Notes under the pieces: generated by a model
The model's database searches: none
Seen by the model: only the letters and a program-made list of their open reading frames with translations
Told to the model about the DNA's origin: nothing
DNA from: Spirochaetales bacterium
GTDB taxonomy: Bacteria > Spirochaetota > Spirochaetia > Sphaerochaetales > Sphaerochaetaceae
Length of the DNA stretch: 39,531 nucleotides
Assembly: GCA_017470995.1 (NCBI GenBank)
Contig: JAFUXI010000072.1
Span: 1 to 39,531 of the forward strand
Reading direction: 5' to 3'
Translations under genes and position numbers: made by a program
Shown here: in pieces, positions 32,052 through 39,531 of the stretch
How the letters are laid out: every line of letters starts with the position of its first letter
Position numbering within the stretch: the first letter of the stretch is position 1

Positions 32052-32906
32052 TTAAGCTCCGGCAAGGAAGCGCTCGTAAGCGGCGATCTTGACGTCCGAG
32101 CCGTTCTCCTTGTTGAACTTGGCAAGAAGCTGGGAAACGGTAAGTCCGTCGTCGTTGCTGATCTGGAAGACCTGATCGAGCAGGCAGATCTCTGCATAGT
32201 GCTTCTTGAGCTTTCCTCTGACGATACCCTCGAGAACCTTCTCGGGCTTGTTCTTGAGCTTCTCGTCTCCTACAACCTGTGCATTGAAGATCTCAAGCTG
32301 CTTCTCTTCGTAATCCTTGGGAACATCGGCATCGCAAAGATACATCGGGGAAGCTGCGCAGACATGCATTGCTGTGTTGAATGCGAAAGTCTGGAAGGCT
32401 TCGCTCTTGAAGATGGCGGTGTTGGAAGCTGCGAACTTGACCAGAACACAGATGTTTCCGTCAGCGTGGTCATAACCCATGACGAACTCGTTTGCTGCGA
32501 TGTCCATCAGAGCGACCTTCTTGACCTTCATGTTCTCGTTGATTGTAGCGATCAGGCCGTTGACCATCTGCTGCATCTCGTCGTTGGGCTCTGAGTAGTT
32601 CTTCTCGATAGCCAGGCAAGCAAGATCCTTGCAGAGCTTCTTGAAGGAATCGTTCTTGGCGACGAAGTCTGTCTCACAGGTGACCTCGATGAGAGCGGCC
32701 TTCTTGTCTGCGATGACGAATGTGACTCTGCCGTTGTCTGTTGCACGGTCAACTCTCTTCTCGACTGCTGCAAGACCGACCTTCTTGAGGTACTCTTCTG
32801 CCTTGTCGAAATCGCCGTCAGACTCCTGGAGAGCCTTCTTGCAATCCATGATGCCGGCGTGTGTGATTTCACGCAGCTGCTTGATCATATCCATTGTGAT
32901 TGTCAT
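32052..32906 (-). CDS. tsf: Elongation factor Ts
   Basis: Nucleotide exchange factor for EF-Tu. 284 residues, normal. The N-terminal UBA-like part reads M-I-K-Q-L-R-E-I-T-H-A-G-I-M-D-C-K-K-A-L; the T-D-F-V-A-K-N core motif follows. Only three bases separate its ATG from the rpsB stop, with GAGGAG as the ribosome site inside the end of rpsB. Confidence 0.97.
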   Translation of the reverse strand: MTITMDMIKQLREITHAGIMDCKKALQESDGDFDKAEEYLKKVGLAAVEKRVDRATDNGRVTFVIADKKAALIEVTCETDFVAKNDSFKKLCKDLACLAIEKNYSEPNDEMQQMVNGLIATINENMKVKKVALMDIAANEFVMGYDHADGNICVLVKFAASNTAIFKSEAFQTFAFNTAMHVCAASPMYLCDADVPKDYEEKQLEIFNAQVVGDEKLKNKPEKVLEGIVRGKLKKHYAEICLLDQVFQISNDDGLTVSQLLAKFNKENGSDVKIAAYERFLAGA

Positions 32907-32909
32907 ATC

Positions 32910-33725
32910 TTACTCCTCGTCCTCTGTCTCTTCTTCGACTTCTTCCTCAGCCTCGGCGTCCTTGTCCTCGACTACCTGTGTCTCGAGTGCTGCAGCCTCG
33001 TCCTCACCGGTCGGGATGCTCTCGATGATCTGGATTCCACCGGCCTCTGTGTCAGCATCGCAAACTGCGTTGGCGATGATCTCGACGAACAGGCTGATGG
33101 CTCTGATTGCATCGTCATTGCCCGGGATGGGGTAGGTGATGTCTGTCGGGTCGCAGTTTGTGTCGACAACTGCAACAACGGGGATTCCGAGTCTCTTGGC
33201 TTCTGCTACTGCCAGGGACTCCTTTCTTGTGTCGATGATGAAGATGATGCCGGGAAGCTCGGTCATGTCCTTGATACCGCCGAGGTTCTTCTCAAGCTTT
33301 GTCTTCTGCTTTGTGAGAATTGCAACTTCCTTCTTTGTAAGTGACTCGAAGGTTCCGTCGAAGGTCATCTTCTCGATCTTCTTGAGGGTTGCGATTGACT
33401 TCTTGATTGTTGCGAAGTTTGTGAGCATTCCGCCGAGCCAGCGGTTGTTCACGTAAGGCATTCCGCAGCGCTTTGCTTCTGTTTCGATAGCCTGCTGGGC
33501 CTGCTTCTTTGTTCCTACGAAAAGAACACTCTTGCCGGACTTGACGACAGCGCGTACTGCCTCATAAGCCTCTACGATGCAAGCAGATGTCTTCTGCAGG
33601 TCGATGATGTGGATTCCATTTCTCTCTGAGAAAATGAAACTGGCCATCTTGGGATTCCATCTCTTTGTCTGATGACCAAAATGAACTCCTGCCTCAAGCA
33701 GGCTCTTCATTGTTACTACTGCCAT
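32910..33725 (-). CDS. rpsB: Ribosomal protein uS2 with acidic tail
   Basis: 271 residues. The S2 core starts with [22 protein letters not shown] and has P-I-P-G-N-D-D-A near 205. The last 30 or so residues are an acidic tail dominated by Glu and Asp, ending E-T-E-D-E-E. First gene of the rpsB-tsf-frr-uppS-cdsA-dxr-rseP operon, with its own promoter and a structured leader. Confidence 0.97.
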   Translation of the reverse strand: MAVVTMKSLLEAGVHFGHQTKRWNPKMASFIFSERNGIHIIDLQKTSACIVEAYEAVRAVVKSGKSVLFVGTKKQAQQAIETEAKRCGMPYVNNRWLGGMLTNFATIKKSIATLKKIEKMTFDGTFESLTKKEVAILTKQKTKLEKNLGGIKDMTELPGIIFIIDTRKESLAVAEAKRLGIPVVAVVDTNCDPTDITYPIPGNDDAIRAISLFVEIIANAVCDADTEAGGIQIIESIPTGEDEAAALETQVVEDKDAEAEEEVEEETEDEE

Positions 33726-33828
33726 TTCTGACTCCTAACATTCGACGGAAAATTGATTCCGCCCCCTAGTTCTTTTTCTCGCTGCATCCCCGAAAGGACC
33801 AGCGGATATTCTGCGCATACGCACAGTG
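33726..33828 (-). other. Structured 5' leader of rpsB
   Basis: About 100 bases of leader RNA. It can form CTGTGC-GTAT-GCGCAG near the 5' end and then a longer stem with CGCTG / CAGCG at its base around GGTCC-TTTC-GGGG. Leaders of rpsB commonly bind S2 for feedback control; that role here is inferred from position and folding by eye. Confidence 0.4.
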
Positions 33829-33834
33829 CTTCAT

Positions 33835-33863
33835 ATTATGTATATTATTGTGCTTTTGTTCAA
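33835..33863 (-). promoter_or_regulatory. Promoter of the rpsB operon
   Basis: On the minus strand TTGAAC (33863-33858), a 17-base spacer and CATAAT (33840-33835). Confidence 0.65.
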
Positions 33864-33879
33864 GAGCCGGAAAACAGGG

Positions 33880-33908
33880 TTGACGGAAAAAGGGAAGGGC
33901 AGTAGATA
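33880..33908 (+). promoter_or_regulatory. Candidate promoter of the GNAT gene
   Basis: TTGACG (33880-33885), a 17-base spacer and TAGATA (33903-33908), directly before ATG 33909. If used, transcription would start near the second in-frame ATG (33918) and give a leaderless mRNA. An AAGGG stretch nine bases before 33909 allows a normal start if transcription begins upstream. Confidence 0.4.
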
Positions 33909-34373
33909 ATGGCAGGTATGGAAGTGTTGGAATACTACTCTACGGACAGCAAGAAGCATTGGCTCAGCGAGATAGAAAAGAGCGACTGGGGAGCCGGAAC
34001 ATACCTCTATGAACTTCTCAGAGACGACAAGCTCAAGGAGCTTTGCGGAGCTGAAACCAAGGTACTCCTGCTGGTTGACGGCTCTTCCCTGGTTTCTTTC
34101 TGCACCTACGCTCCCCAGGATGATATTCCGAATACTGAGCTGACTCCGTGGGTCGGTTTCGTCTACACATTCCCGCAGTACCGCGGTCACCGTTGCATGG
34201 GATATCTGTTCGATTATGCCGATGAACTTGCTTTGGCTGAGGGGTATAAACACCTCTACGTATCTACTTGGGAAGTAGGGCTTTACGAGAAATACGGATT
34301 CTCATTCCTTCAGCATATGAAGGATGTCCACGGAGACGAGAGCCGGGTTTACAGAAAAGAGATCAAACGCTGA
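33909..34373 (+). CDS. GNAT-family N-acetyltransferase
   Basis: A 154-residue single-domain acetyltransferase. The acetyl-CoA loop is seen as Q-Y-R-G-H-R-C-M-G-Y-L near residues 93-103, preceded by the beta-strand W-V-G-F-V-Y-T-F. L-Y-E-K-Y-G-F near 126-132 is the usual GNAT end motif. The true start may be ATG 33918 (MEVLEYY). The 3' end overlaps the convergent threonine-synthase-like gene by 11 bases. Substrate unknown. Confidence 0.85.
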   Translation: MAGMEVLEYYSTDSKKHWLSEIEKSDWGAGTYLYELLRDDKLKELCGAETKVLLLVDGSSLVSFCTYAPQDDIPNTELTPWVGFVYTFPQYRGHRCMGYLFDYADELALAEGYKHLYVSTWEVGLYEKYGFSFLQHMKDVHGDESRVYRKEIKR

Positions 34374-35586
34374 AGCGGTCGATTACGGCCTGGGTGCTGT
34401 TTTCTATAGAGGCGGGCATTTTCACGCGGCCGTCGAAGACTGCCATGTCCTTGAAACCTATGCCTGTCAGCAGCACGCAGATGTCGGCGTCCTGGCCGAA
34501 ACGCTGTTTGAGCATATCCTTGTCTTTGATCATTGCAGCCCAGGCAGTTGCGCTTGCAGGCTCTACGAAGATTCCGCTGTCATGTACAAGAGACATCTGG
34601 GCGTCGAGGATCTCCTGTTCAGAGACCTGAGTGCACCATCCGCCGTACTCCTTGAGGTACTGGACAGCCATGCGTCCGCTTGCCGGAATATCCACTGAAA
34701 TCGAGTCGGCTCTGGTGGTGGCGCTGATGCTCTTGAACTCTCCCGTCTCAAAAGCCATGCTGATGGCATTGGATTTCTCGCTCTGTGAGCAGACGATGCA
34801 GGGGATTCTGTCTGTAAGTCCTGCCTGCATAAGGTCATAGAAGCCTTTGTATACTCCGCTGATTATGCAGCCGTCTCCGACCGGTACATAGACTACATCG
34901 GGAATCTTTCTTCCGAGCTGCTCGAAGAGCTCTATGGAAACACTTTTCTTTCCCTCAATGGTCATGGGGTTGTAGGCGGTGTTGCGGTTTATGCCGCCGA
35001 AGTGCTTGGTATACTCGATCGAAAGAAGGAATGCATCGTCATAGCTGCCCTTAACAGGAACGACGGTTGCTCCATAGAGGACGCTCTGCATCAGCTTGTT
35101 GATCGGTGCTGTCTCGGGAACGAAGAGAATGATGTCCAGCCCGTAGGCCGCTCCTGCGCAGCTCATGGCCGCTCCCGCATTGCCGGTGGAGGCGAGGGCG
35201 ATACGCTTTTCATTATGTGCAATTGCCTGCGCAGCAATCAGTTGGCTAGCTCTGTCCTTGAAGGATCCCGAGGGGAGATAAGCATCCATCTTGCAGAAAA
35301 CGTTCTTAAGTCCGATCTTCTGATTCAGACGCTTGGGGACCACAATCGGAGTTGTTCCGACAGGGTATGCTTCCTTATTCGGAACATCATATGGGAAGAA
35401 GTCATAGATGGAAACATGGTCCTTCTCAGCCAGTTTTCTGAGATCCTTTTCGTCATAGATCACCTTGAGATATCCTCTAGGAAACTCTCCTTCCTTCTGC
35501 TTTGCGGCACACTCCGGGCACTGGTAAATGATTTTGTCGGTGACAAACTCTTTCTTGCAATCCACGCAGACATATCTGAACTTCAT
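34363..35586 (-). CDS. thrC: Threonine synthase-like PLP enzyme with N-terminal zinc ribbon
   Basis: A 407-residue fold-type II PLP enzyme. C-x2-C at 7-10 and C-P-E-C at 23-26 form a zinc ribbon as in many ThrC proteins. The PLP lysine is Lys110 in P-S-G-S-F-K-D-R, followed by S-T-G-N-A-G-A-A (phosphate contact). It would convert O-phosphohomoserine to threonine, though fold-type II relatives with other substrates cannot be excluded by eye. The region upstream holds four TTAGTAC/GTACTAA half-sites, which suggests specific control. Ribosome site CAGGAG before ATG 35586. Confidence 0.82.
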   Translation of the reverse strand: MKFRYVCVDCKKEFVTDKIIYQCPECAAKQKEGEFPRGYLKVIYDEKDLRKLAEKDHVSIYDFFPYDVPNKEAYPVGTTPIVVPKRLNQKIGLKNVFCKMDAYLPSGSFKDRASQLIAAQAIAHNEKRIALASTGNAGAAMSCAGAAYGLDIILFVPETAPINKLMQSVLYGATVVPVKGSYDDAFLLSIEYTKHFGGINRNTAYNPMTIEGKKSVSIELFEQLGRKIPDVVYVPVGDGCIISGVYKGFYDLMQAGLTDRIPCIVCSQSEKSNAISMAFETGEFKSISATTRADSISVDIPASGRMAVQYLKEYGGWCTQVSEQEILDAQMSLVHDSGIFVEPASATAWAAMIKDKDMLKQRFGQDADICVLLTGIGFKDMAVFDGRVKMPASIENSTQAVIDRFSV

Positions 35587-35606
35587 TCCGAACTCCTGAC
35601 TGAAAA

Positions 35607-35694
35607 AAAAGTTAGTACAGAATGACCTTGACTAGGCTTTTGTACTAAGAAGTTAGTACGGAAAGCACCAATAGCTCGTTTTGTACTAACTTTT
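35607..35694. promoter_or_regulatory. Fourfold inverted half-sites upstream of thrC (operator or attenuator)
   Basis: Four copies of an 8-10 base word lie at 35607-35619 (AAAAGTTAGTACA), 35638-35648 (TTTTGTACTAA), 35653-35659 (TTAGTAC) and 35682-35694 (TGTACTAACTTTT). The outer two are a perfect 13-bp inverted repeat. The inner two make an 18-bp palindrome, GTACTAAGAAGTTAGTAC (35642-35659). Half-site centres are about 30, 11 and 30 bases apart. On the minus strand the last pair could also fold and is followed by eight T. No clean promoter stands apart from the repeats. Confidence 0.7.
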
Positions 35695-35727
35695 CCTAAA
35701 AAAGAAGGCTGCCCGAAACAGGCAGCC
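35695..35727 (-). terminator. Terminator of the PLP-enzyme gene upstream of thrC
   Basis: On the minus strand GGCTGCC / GGCAGCC with a 7-base loop, followed by TTCTTTTTT, 15 bases past the stop at 35742. Confidence 0.88.
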
Positions 35728-35741
35728 CATGGAATAATCTC

Positions 35742-37208
35742 TTACGCAAGTACTTCTTTGTTAAAGGCTTCTATCAGCTCATCGATCTTGGCAGCCATCG
35801 GCGGGATTGATTTCCAATAATCCCTGTCGTACCACTGCCTGTTGAGCTCCTCGTAGGTCTTGCCCTGCTGCTCGACCCATGTGTAGTACTTGAGGTTGTG
35901 GACCCTGAGTCTCTCGTAATAGGTAAGCTCGAGGGCATCCTGGATGCTCTGGTGCAGGAGTGCTCCGCTGTGGACTCTCGCAGCTTCCATCTCGGTGAAC
36001 TTACCCTGCTGCTCTTCAAGCTCGGCAAGGCGTGTCTTGTACATGATCGAGGAGTCGGTGCAGATTGTGAATACGACATCGTCCTCTTCCATCTCATAGT
36101 ACTTGGCCATCTTGATTGCACTGAGCATGTTGCCGATTCCGGAAATACCGAAGAGCTGGAGGTCTTCGATCTGCTTGTCAGTCAGTCCGACTGCTTCCTT
36201 GAGATACTTGATTCCGGCAGGCTCGTTGAAGAGTCTGTAGATGTCCATGCAGTCCTGGTCGTCGATGGCGCAGATCATGTCGGTGTTCTTGACGTTGTGG
36301 ATCCATGGTACGTGCTTGTCTCCGATTCCCTCGATCCTGTGTCCGCCGAATCCGTTTCTCAGGAGGGTGGGGCACTGCTTTGCTTCGCCTGCTGCGATCT
36401 TGAGGTGAGGATAGACATCCTTGAGGTGGTCGCCTGCAGCCAGTGTTCCGCCGCTTCCGGTTGAAGATGCATAGGCGCGTACGTTCTCGGGCTTGACGCC
36501 GAGGTTCTTGAGGACCTCGAGGATAGCAGAACCGGTTACGGTGTAGTGCCAGAGGTAGTTCTCGAACTGCTCGAACTGGTTGAAGATAACGATGTGTGCA
36601 CCGCGCTCGGCATCGAGCTCATGGCACTTGTCGAAGATTTCCTTGACGTTGGACTCGCAGCCGGGGGTTGCGATGACCTCGCCGGCTACTGTCTTGAGCC
36701 ATTCGAATCTCTCCTTGGACATCTCTGCCGGGAGGATTGCGATGCTCTTGCAGCCCAGAAGTGCGCTGTTGTATGCTCCGCCGCGGCAGTAGTTGCCGGT
36801 TGACGGCCAGACAGCCTGCTGGTTCATTGCATCGAAGTTACCTGTTGCAAGTGCCGGGGCAAGGCAGGAGTATGTGGCTCCGACCTTATGTGCGCCGGTG
36901 GGGAAGTACTTTCCTACCAGGGCAAGGATGCGTGCCTTGACTCCTGTCAGCTGCTTGGGAATCTCAATGTAGTTGACGCCACCGAAGCCGCCGCCCTGCA
37001 TGACGGGCTCGTTCTTCCATGTGACTCTGAAGAGATTGACCGGGTTTACATCCCAAAGCCCGGTCTTGGCCAGCTTGGCCTTGATTTCCGCCGGGACAGT
37101 GGAAGGATCCACCATCTGCTTGAATGTGGGAAGGATGATTCCCTTCTCCTTGCACACCTGAATGTTCCTAGCTCTGACCTCAGGATTCACGTTGAGATTT
37201 ATAAGCAT
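35742..37208 (-). CDS. Fold-type II PLP-dependent enzyme (TrpB/cysteine synthase-like), unassigned
   Basis: The start at 37208 has GGAGG just upstream; the open frame runs 120 bases further without a ribosome site. It gives 488 residues. The PLP lysine is Lys108 in P-T-G-A-H-K-V-G-A. S-T-G-N-Y-C-R-G-G near 136-144 and S-T-G-S-G-G-T-L near 270 bind substrate and phosphate. It is longer than cysteine synthase (about 310), with an N-terminal extension of about 60 and a C-terminal one of about 100 residues. It is divergent from a ygfK-like gene and shares an operator-rich spacer with it, so a joint role in nitrogen-compound catabolism is possible. The exact reaction is not readable. Confidence 0.78.
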   Translation of the reverse strand: MLINLNVNPEVRARNIQVCKEKGIILPTFKQMVDPSTVPAEIKAKLAKTGLWDVNPVNLFRVTWKNEPVMQGGGFGGVNYIEIPKQLTGVKARILALVGKYFPTGAHKVGATYSCLAPALATGNFDAMNQQAVWPSTGNYCRGGAYNSALLGCKSIAILPAEMSKERFEWLKTVAGEVIATPGCESNVKEIFDKCHELDAERGAHIVIFNQFEQFENYLWHYTVTGSAILEVLKNLGVKPENVRAYASSTGSGGTLAAGDHLKDVYPHLKIAAGEAKQCPTLLRNGFGGHRIEGIGDKHVPWIHNVKNTDMICAIDDQDCMDIYRLFNEPAGIKYLKEAVGLTDKQIEDLQLFGISGIGNMLSAIKMAKYYEMEEDDVVFTICTDSSIMYKTRLAELEEQQGKFTEMEAARVHSGALLHQSIQDALELTYYERLRVHNLKYYTWVEQQGKTYEELNRQWYDRDYWKSIPPMAAKIDELIEAFNKEVLA

Positions 37209-37257
37209 TTTTTCCTCCGATTCGGATTGGTTCAGAGGCCGTAAAGCCTCAGTCTGT

Positions 37258-37286
37258 ATTATCGCATAGGAGTGCCCGATTGTAAA
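37258..37286 (-). promoter_or_regulatory. Promoter of the PLP-enzyme gene
   Basis: On the minus strand TTTACA (37286-37281), a 17-base spacer and GATAAT (37263-37258). The -35 box lies inside the inverted repeat at 37279-37290. Confidence 0.65.
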
Positions 37287-37307
37287 CAATTTGTTGCGCT
37301 TTGTTGC
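37279..37307. promoter_or_regulatory. Operator-like repeats in the divergent spacer
   Basis: ATTGT-AA-ACAAT (37279-37290) is an inverted repeat. TTTGTTGC occurs twice with exactly 10 bases between copies (37290-37297 and 37300-37307), that is one helical turn. Both lie between the two divergent promoters, covering the -35 of one. Confidence 0.5.
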
Positions 37308-37316
37308 AAAAACAAT

Positions 37317-37344
37317 TTGACTTTGCACGGATGTAGTTTAGAAT
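37317..37344 (+). promoter_or_regulatory. Promoter of the ygfK-like gene
   Basis: TTGACT (37317-37322), a 16-base spacer and TAGAAT (37339-37344); ATG 37379 follows with AAAGGAG as ribosome site. Confidence 0.6.
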
Positions 37345-37378
37345 GAACTTAGGAATATATAACAAAAGGAGAGTTGCC

Positions 37379-39531
37379 ATGGGTGACAGAATGCGTCCGG
37401 TTCCCTTCGAGGAGCTGATTGAGAGGATTTTCGGGGAATACCGCAACCACGGTTCGATATTCGGAATCCACAAGGAAGACTTCTTCAGACCTAGCGGAAA
37501 GCATTCCATCGAAGTCTTCGGGCAGAAATGTGCAACACCGCTCGGACCGGCGGCAGGTCCTCATACCCAGCTGGCACAGAACATAGTCAGCGCATACATG
37601 GTCGGCGGACGTTTCATGGAACTCAAGACAGTCCAGATAATGGACCATCTTGAGATAGCCAAGCCGTGTATCGATGCCCGCGATGAGGGCCATAACGTCG
37701 AGTGGTCGACTGAGTATACCCTTGAAAAGGCCTACGACGAATATCTGAAGGCCTGGTTTGCCATCCACCTTATCCAGGCTGCATTCACAGGCAAGGCAGA
37801 GGATCCCGATTTCATCTTCAACATGAGCGTGGGCTACAACCTCGACGGCATCAAGCAACCCAAGATGCAGACCTACATCGACAATATGATCGATGCAGCT
37901 AAGAGCCCGCTCTTCGAGCAGTACAAGGCAGAGCTCAGGAACTTGATAGAGGAGGGTGATCTTCTCGAGGGTACGGACCTTGAAGGCCATGAGAAGGCTC
38001 TCAAGGGCCTTGCTGACCGCATAAGCGCAAACATCTGCCCGAGCGTGACAATATCGACCATGCACGGATGCCCTCCGAAGGAAATCGAGGCCATCTGTTC
38101 CTATATGCTCACGGAGAAGCATCTGAATACCTTCGTCAAGCTCAATCCGACCCTTCTGGGATACGATGAGGTACGAAACATCCTCGATACCATCGGATTC
38201 ACGCATGTAGGACTGAGAAGGGAGAGCTTCGAGCATGATCTCCAGTACGGTGATGCCATTGCCATGCTGCACCGCCTGGTGGCTCTTGCAAAGGAGAAGC
38301 ATCTGGGATTCGGCGTCAAGCTCACCAATACCCTGGGCAACATCAACGACGGCAGCGTGCTTCCCGGAGAAGAGAAGTATATGTCAGGCCGTGCTCTCCT
38401 TCCTATTTCCACTACAGTCGCTAGCCGCCTCAGCACAGAATTCGACGGAAAGCTTCCGATTTCCTACAGCGGCGGTTGTACCATCTTCTCGGTCAAGGAT
38501 ATCTTCGATACCGGCATAAGGCCGATTACCATGGCAACGGACATGCTCAAGCCGGGCGGATATGCCAGAATGGCCCGCATGGCCGAGAAACTTGAGAAGG
38601 AAAGCAAGACATGGGCCAGAAAGGACATCGATCCCAAGGCCGTGACCGAGCTTTCGCTTGCTGCAAGGAACGCTTCCTATACCCAGAGGGAATTCAGAGG
38701 AGACAAGCAGGCTAAGGTTGCAGACGATCTTCCGCTGTTCGACTGCTACGTTTCACCATGCATGCAGGCCTGTCCGATCCATCAGAATATACCGGACTAC
38801 ATCGGTCTGGTGGGCGAGGGCCGTTATGCGGAGGCCCTGGGTCTGATCTATGACGGCAACGCTCTTCCGAATATCACATGCAACATCTGTGACCACCAGT
38901 GTCAGTTCCACTGCGCCAGAATGGACTATGAGGGTGCAGTGAACATCAGGCAGATGAAGAAGATCGCAGTCGAAAAGGGAACCTCGGACTATCTTGCCGG
39001 ATGGCAGGCTCCCGGAGCTCCGGCTGATGTAAAGGCAGCTGTCATCGGTGCAGGCCCTGCAGGACTATCTGCAGGTTATTTCCTTGCACGCTCAGGCTTT
39101 GACACCACGATATTTGAGAAGGCTCCCAATGCCGGAGGCGTAGTAGCCAACATCATTCCGTCATTCAGGATCGATCCCAAGGCAGTCCAGGCGGATATCG
39201 ACCATGTGGTCGCCCACGGAGTGAAGTTCCATTTCAACGCCAAGATGGATGATGTCAGCGTAAAGGCCCTCAGGGATGCCGGATACGACTACATCTACTA
39301 CGCGATCGGAAGCGAGAAGGACAATCTGATCAAGGTCCAGGGAGACCAGAAGAAGGTCATCGGAGCTCTGGCATTTCTGGAGGCATTCAGGGACGGCAAC
39401 GCAAGTGCAATCCTCGGAGAGCATGTAGTGGTGACAGGCGGCGGAAACACCGCCATGGACAGCGCAAGGGCTGCAAAGAGAACACCCGGCGTAAAGAGTG
39501 TCAAGGTTGTCTACAGACGATCCCAGGCCGA
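37379..39531 (+). CDS. ygfK: YgfK-like iron-sulfur flavoprotein (putative selenate reductase subunit), 3' end outside window
   Basis: Open to the window edge: 717 codons of a protein that is about 1030 residues in E. coli YgfK. Residues 1-440 are a dihydroorotate-dehydrogenase-like barrel (T-P-L-G-P-A-A-G-P-H-T near 54; S-T-M-H-G-C-P-P; Y-S-G-G-C-T-I-F-S). Cysteines 456, 461 and 465, and then 501, 504, 508 and 512, match the double 4Fe-4S motif of GltD-type subunits. G-A-G-P-A-G at 557-562 starts an FAD domain, and V-T-G-G-G-N-T-A-M-D near 685 the NAD(P)H site. YgfK belongs to purine and urate catabolic clusters in anaerobes and E. coli; its exact reaction is unsettled. AAAGGAG precedes ATG 37379. 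Confidence 0.88.
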   Translation, partial: MGDRMRPVPFEELIERIFGEYRNHGSIFGIHKEDFFRPSGKHSIEVFGQKCATPLGPAAGPHTQLAQNIVSAYMVGGRFMELKTVQIMDHLEIAKPCIDARDEGHNVEWSTEYTLEKAYDEYLKAWFAIHLIQAAFTGKAEDPDFIFNMSVGYNLDGIKQPKMQTYIDNMIDAAKSPLFEQYKAELRNLIEEGDLLEGTDLEGHEKALKGLADRISANICPSVTISTMHGCPPKEIEAICSYMLTEKHLNTFVKLNPTLLGYDEVRNILDTIGFTHVGLRRESFEHDLQYGDAIAMLHRLVALAKEKHLGFGVKLTNTLGNINDGSVLPGEEKYMSGRALLPISTTVASRLSTEFDGKLPISYSGGCTIFSVKDIFDTGIRPITMATDMLKPGGYARMARMAEKLEKESKTWARKDIDPKAVTELSLAARNASYTQREFRGDKQAKVADDLPLFDCYVSPCMQACPIHQNIPDYIGLVGEGRYAEALGLIYDGNALPNITCNICDHQCQFHCARMDYEGAVNIRQMKKIAVEKGTSDYLAGWQAPGAPADVKAAVIGAGPAGLSAGYFLARSGFDTTIFEKAPNAGGVVANIIPSFRIDPKAVQADIDHVVAHGVKFHFNAKMDDVSVKALRDAGYDYIYYAIGSEKDNLIKVQGDQKKVIGALAFLEAFRDGNASAILGEHVVVTGGGNTAMDSARAAKRTPGVKSVKVVYRRSQA

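Noticed and set aside
37349..38302. Minus-strand open frame overlapping the start of the ygfK-like gene
   Set aside because: The plus strand encodes a clear YgfK protein here; the minus frame has no motif or ribosome site.

Overview
The window looks like chromosomal core DNA of a spirochaete, most like the Sphaerochaeta branch. This assignment comes from gene content and order, not from a database search. Supporting points are a long-form PPi-dependent phosphofructokinase, a DUF4912 gene joined to a GH57 branching-enzyme gene, the order rpsF-ssb-rpsR-(membrane protein)-rplI-dnaB, the order rpsB-tsf-frr-uppS-cdsA-dxr-rseP without pyrH, and a 29-residue basic COX24/AURKAIP1-like ribosomal protein. 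Base composition looks roughly balanced and even throughout. I see no insertion sequence, phage, CRISPR array, tRNA or rRNA.

Layout. 1-7241 (+): the end of a DegT-family protein whose PLP lysine appears to be missing, then nadK and recN, then an alpha-glucan module (DUF4912, GH57 branching enzyme, GH13 amylase). 7244-11296 (-): pfp followed by a membrane GGDEF/EAL protein. 11413-12798 (+): a DUF188 protein and purine nucleoside phosphorylase. 12842-15738 (-): a TrpXYZ-like ABC importer operon preceded by a transcription attenuator. 15771-18205 (-): an ABC-2 exporter pair. 18236-19411 (+): an MFS transporter. 19418-22807 (-): a glycolipid-like operon of acyltransferase, GT8, and a GT8-acyltransferase fusion. 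22972-23144 (-): the tiny ribosomal protein. 23209-27456 (+): rpsF to dnaB. 27463-33863 (-): the rpsB to rseP operon. 33909-34373 (+): a GNAT acetyltransferase. 34363-37208 (-): a threonine-synthase-like gene and a second fold-type II PLP enzyme. 37379-end (+): a ygfK-like iron-sulfur flavoprotein gene that runs off the window.

The most interesting signal is in the 5' leader of the ABC importer operon (15570-15738, minus strand). It has a good promoter, a ribosome site, an 18-codon peptide with seven consecutive aromatic codons (F-Y-F-F-F-F-F), a stop, and an intrinsic terminator just before the binding-protein gene. This has the plan of a phenylalanine-type attenuator placed on a transporter, and it suggests that phenylalanine or another aromatic amino acid is the cargo. 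The second is a set of four TTAGTAC/GTACTAA half-sites upstream of the threonine-synthase-like gene. The central pair has the geometry of a Trp-repressor operator. Other points are a GT8-acyltransferase fusion beside separate copies of the same two enzymes, an operator-like repeat cluster between the divergent PLP-enzyme and ygfK genes, several probable leaderless starts, low-complexity tails on ribosomal proteins L9 and S2, and a terminator embedded in the amylase coding sequence.
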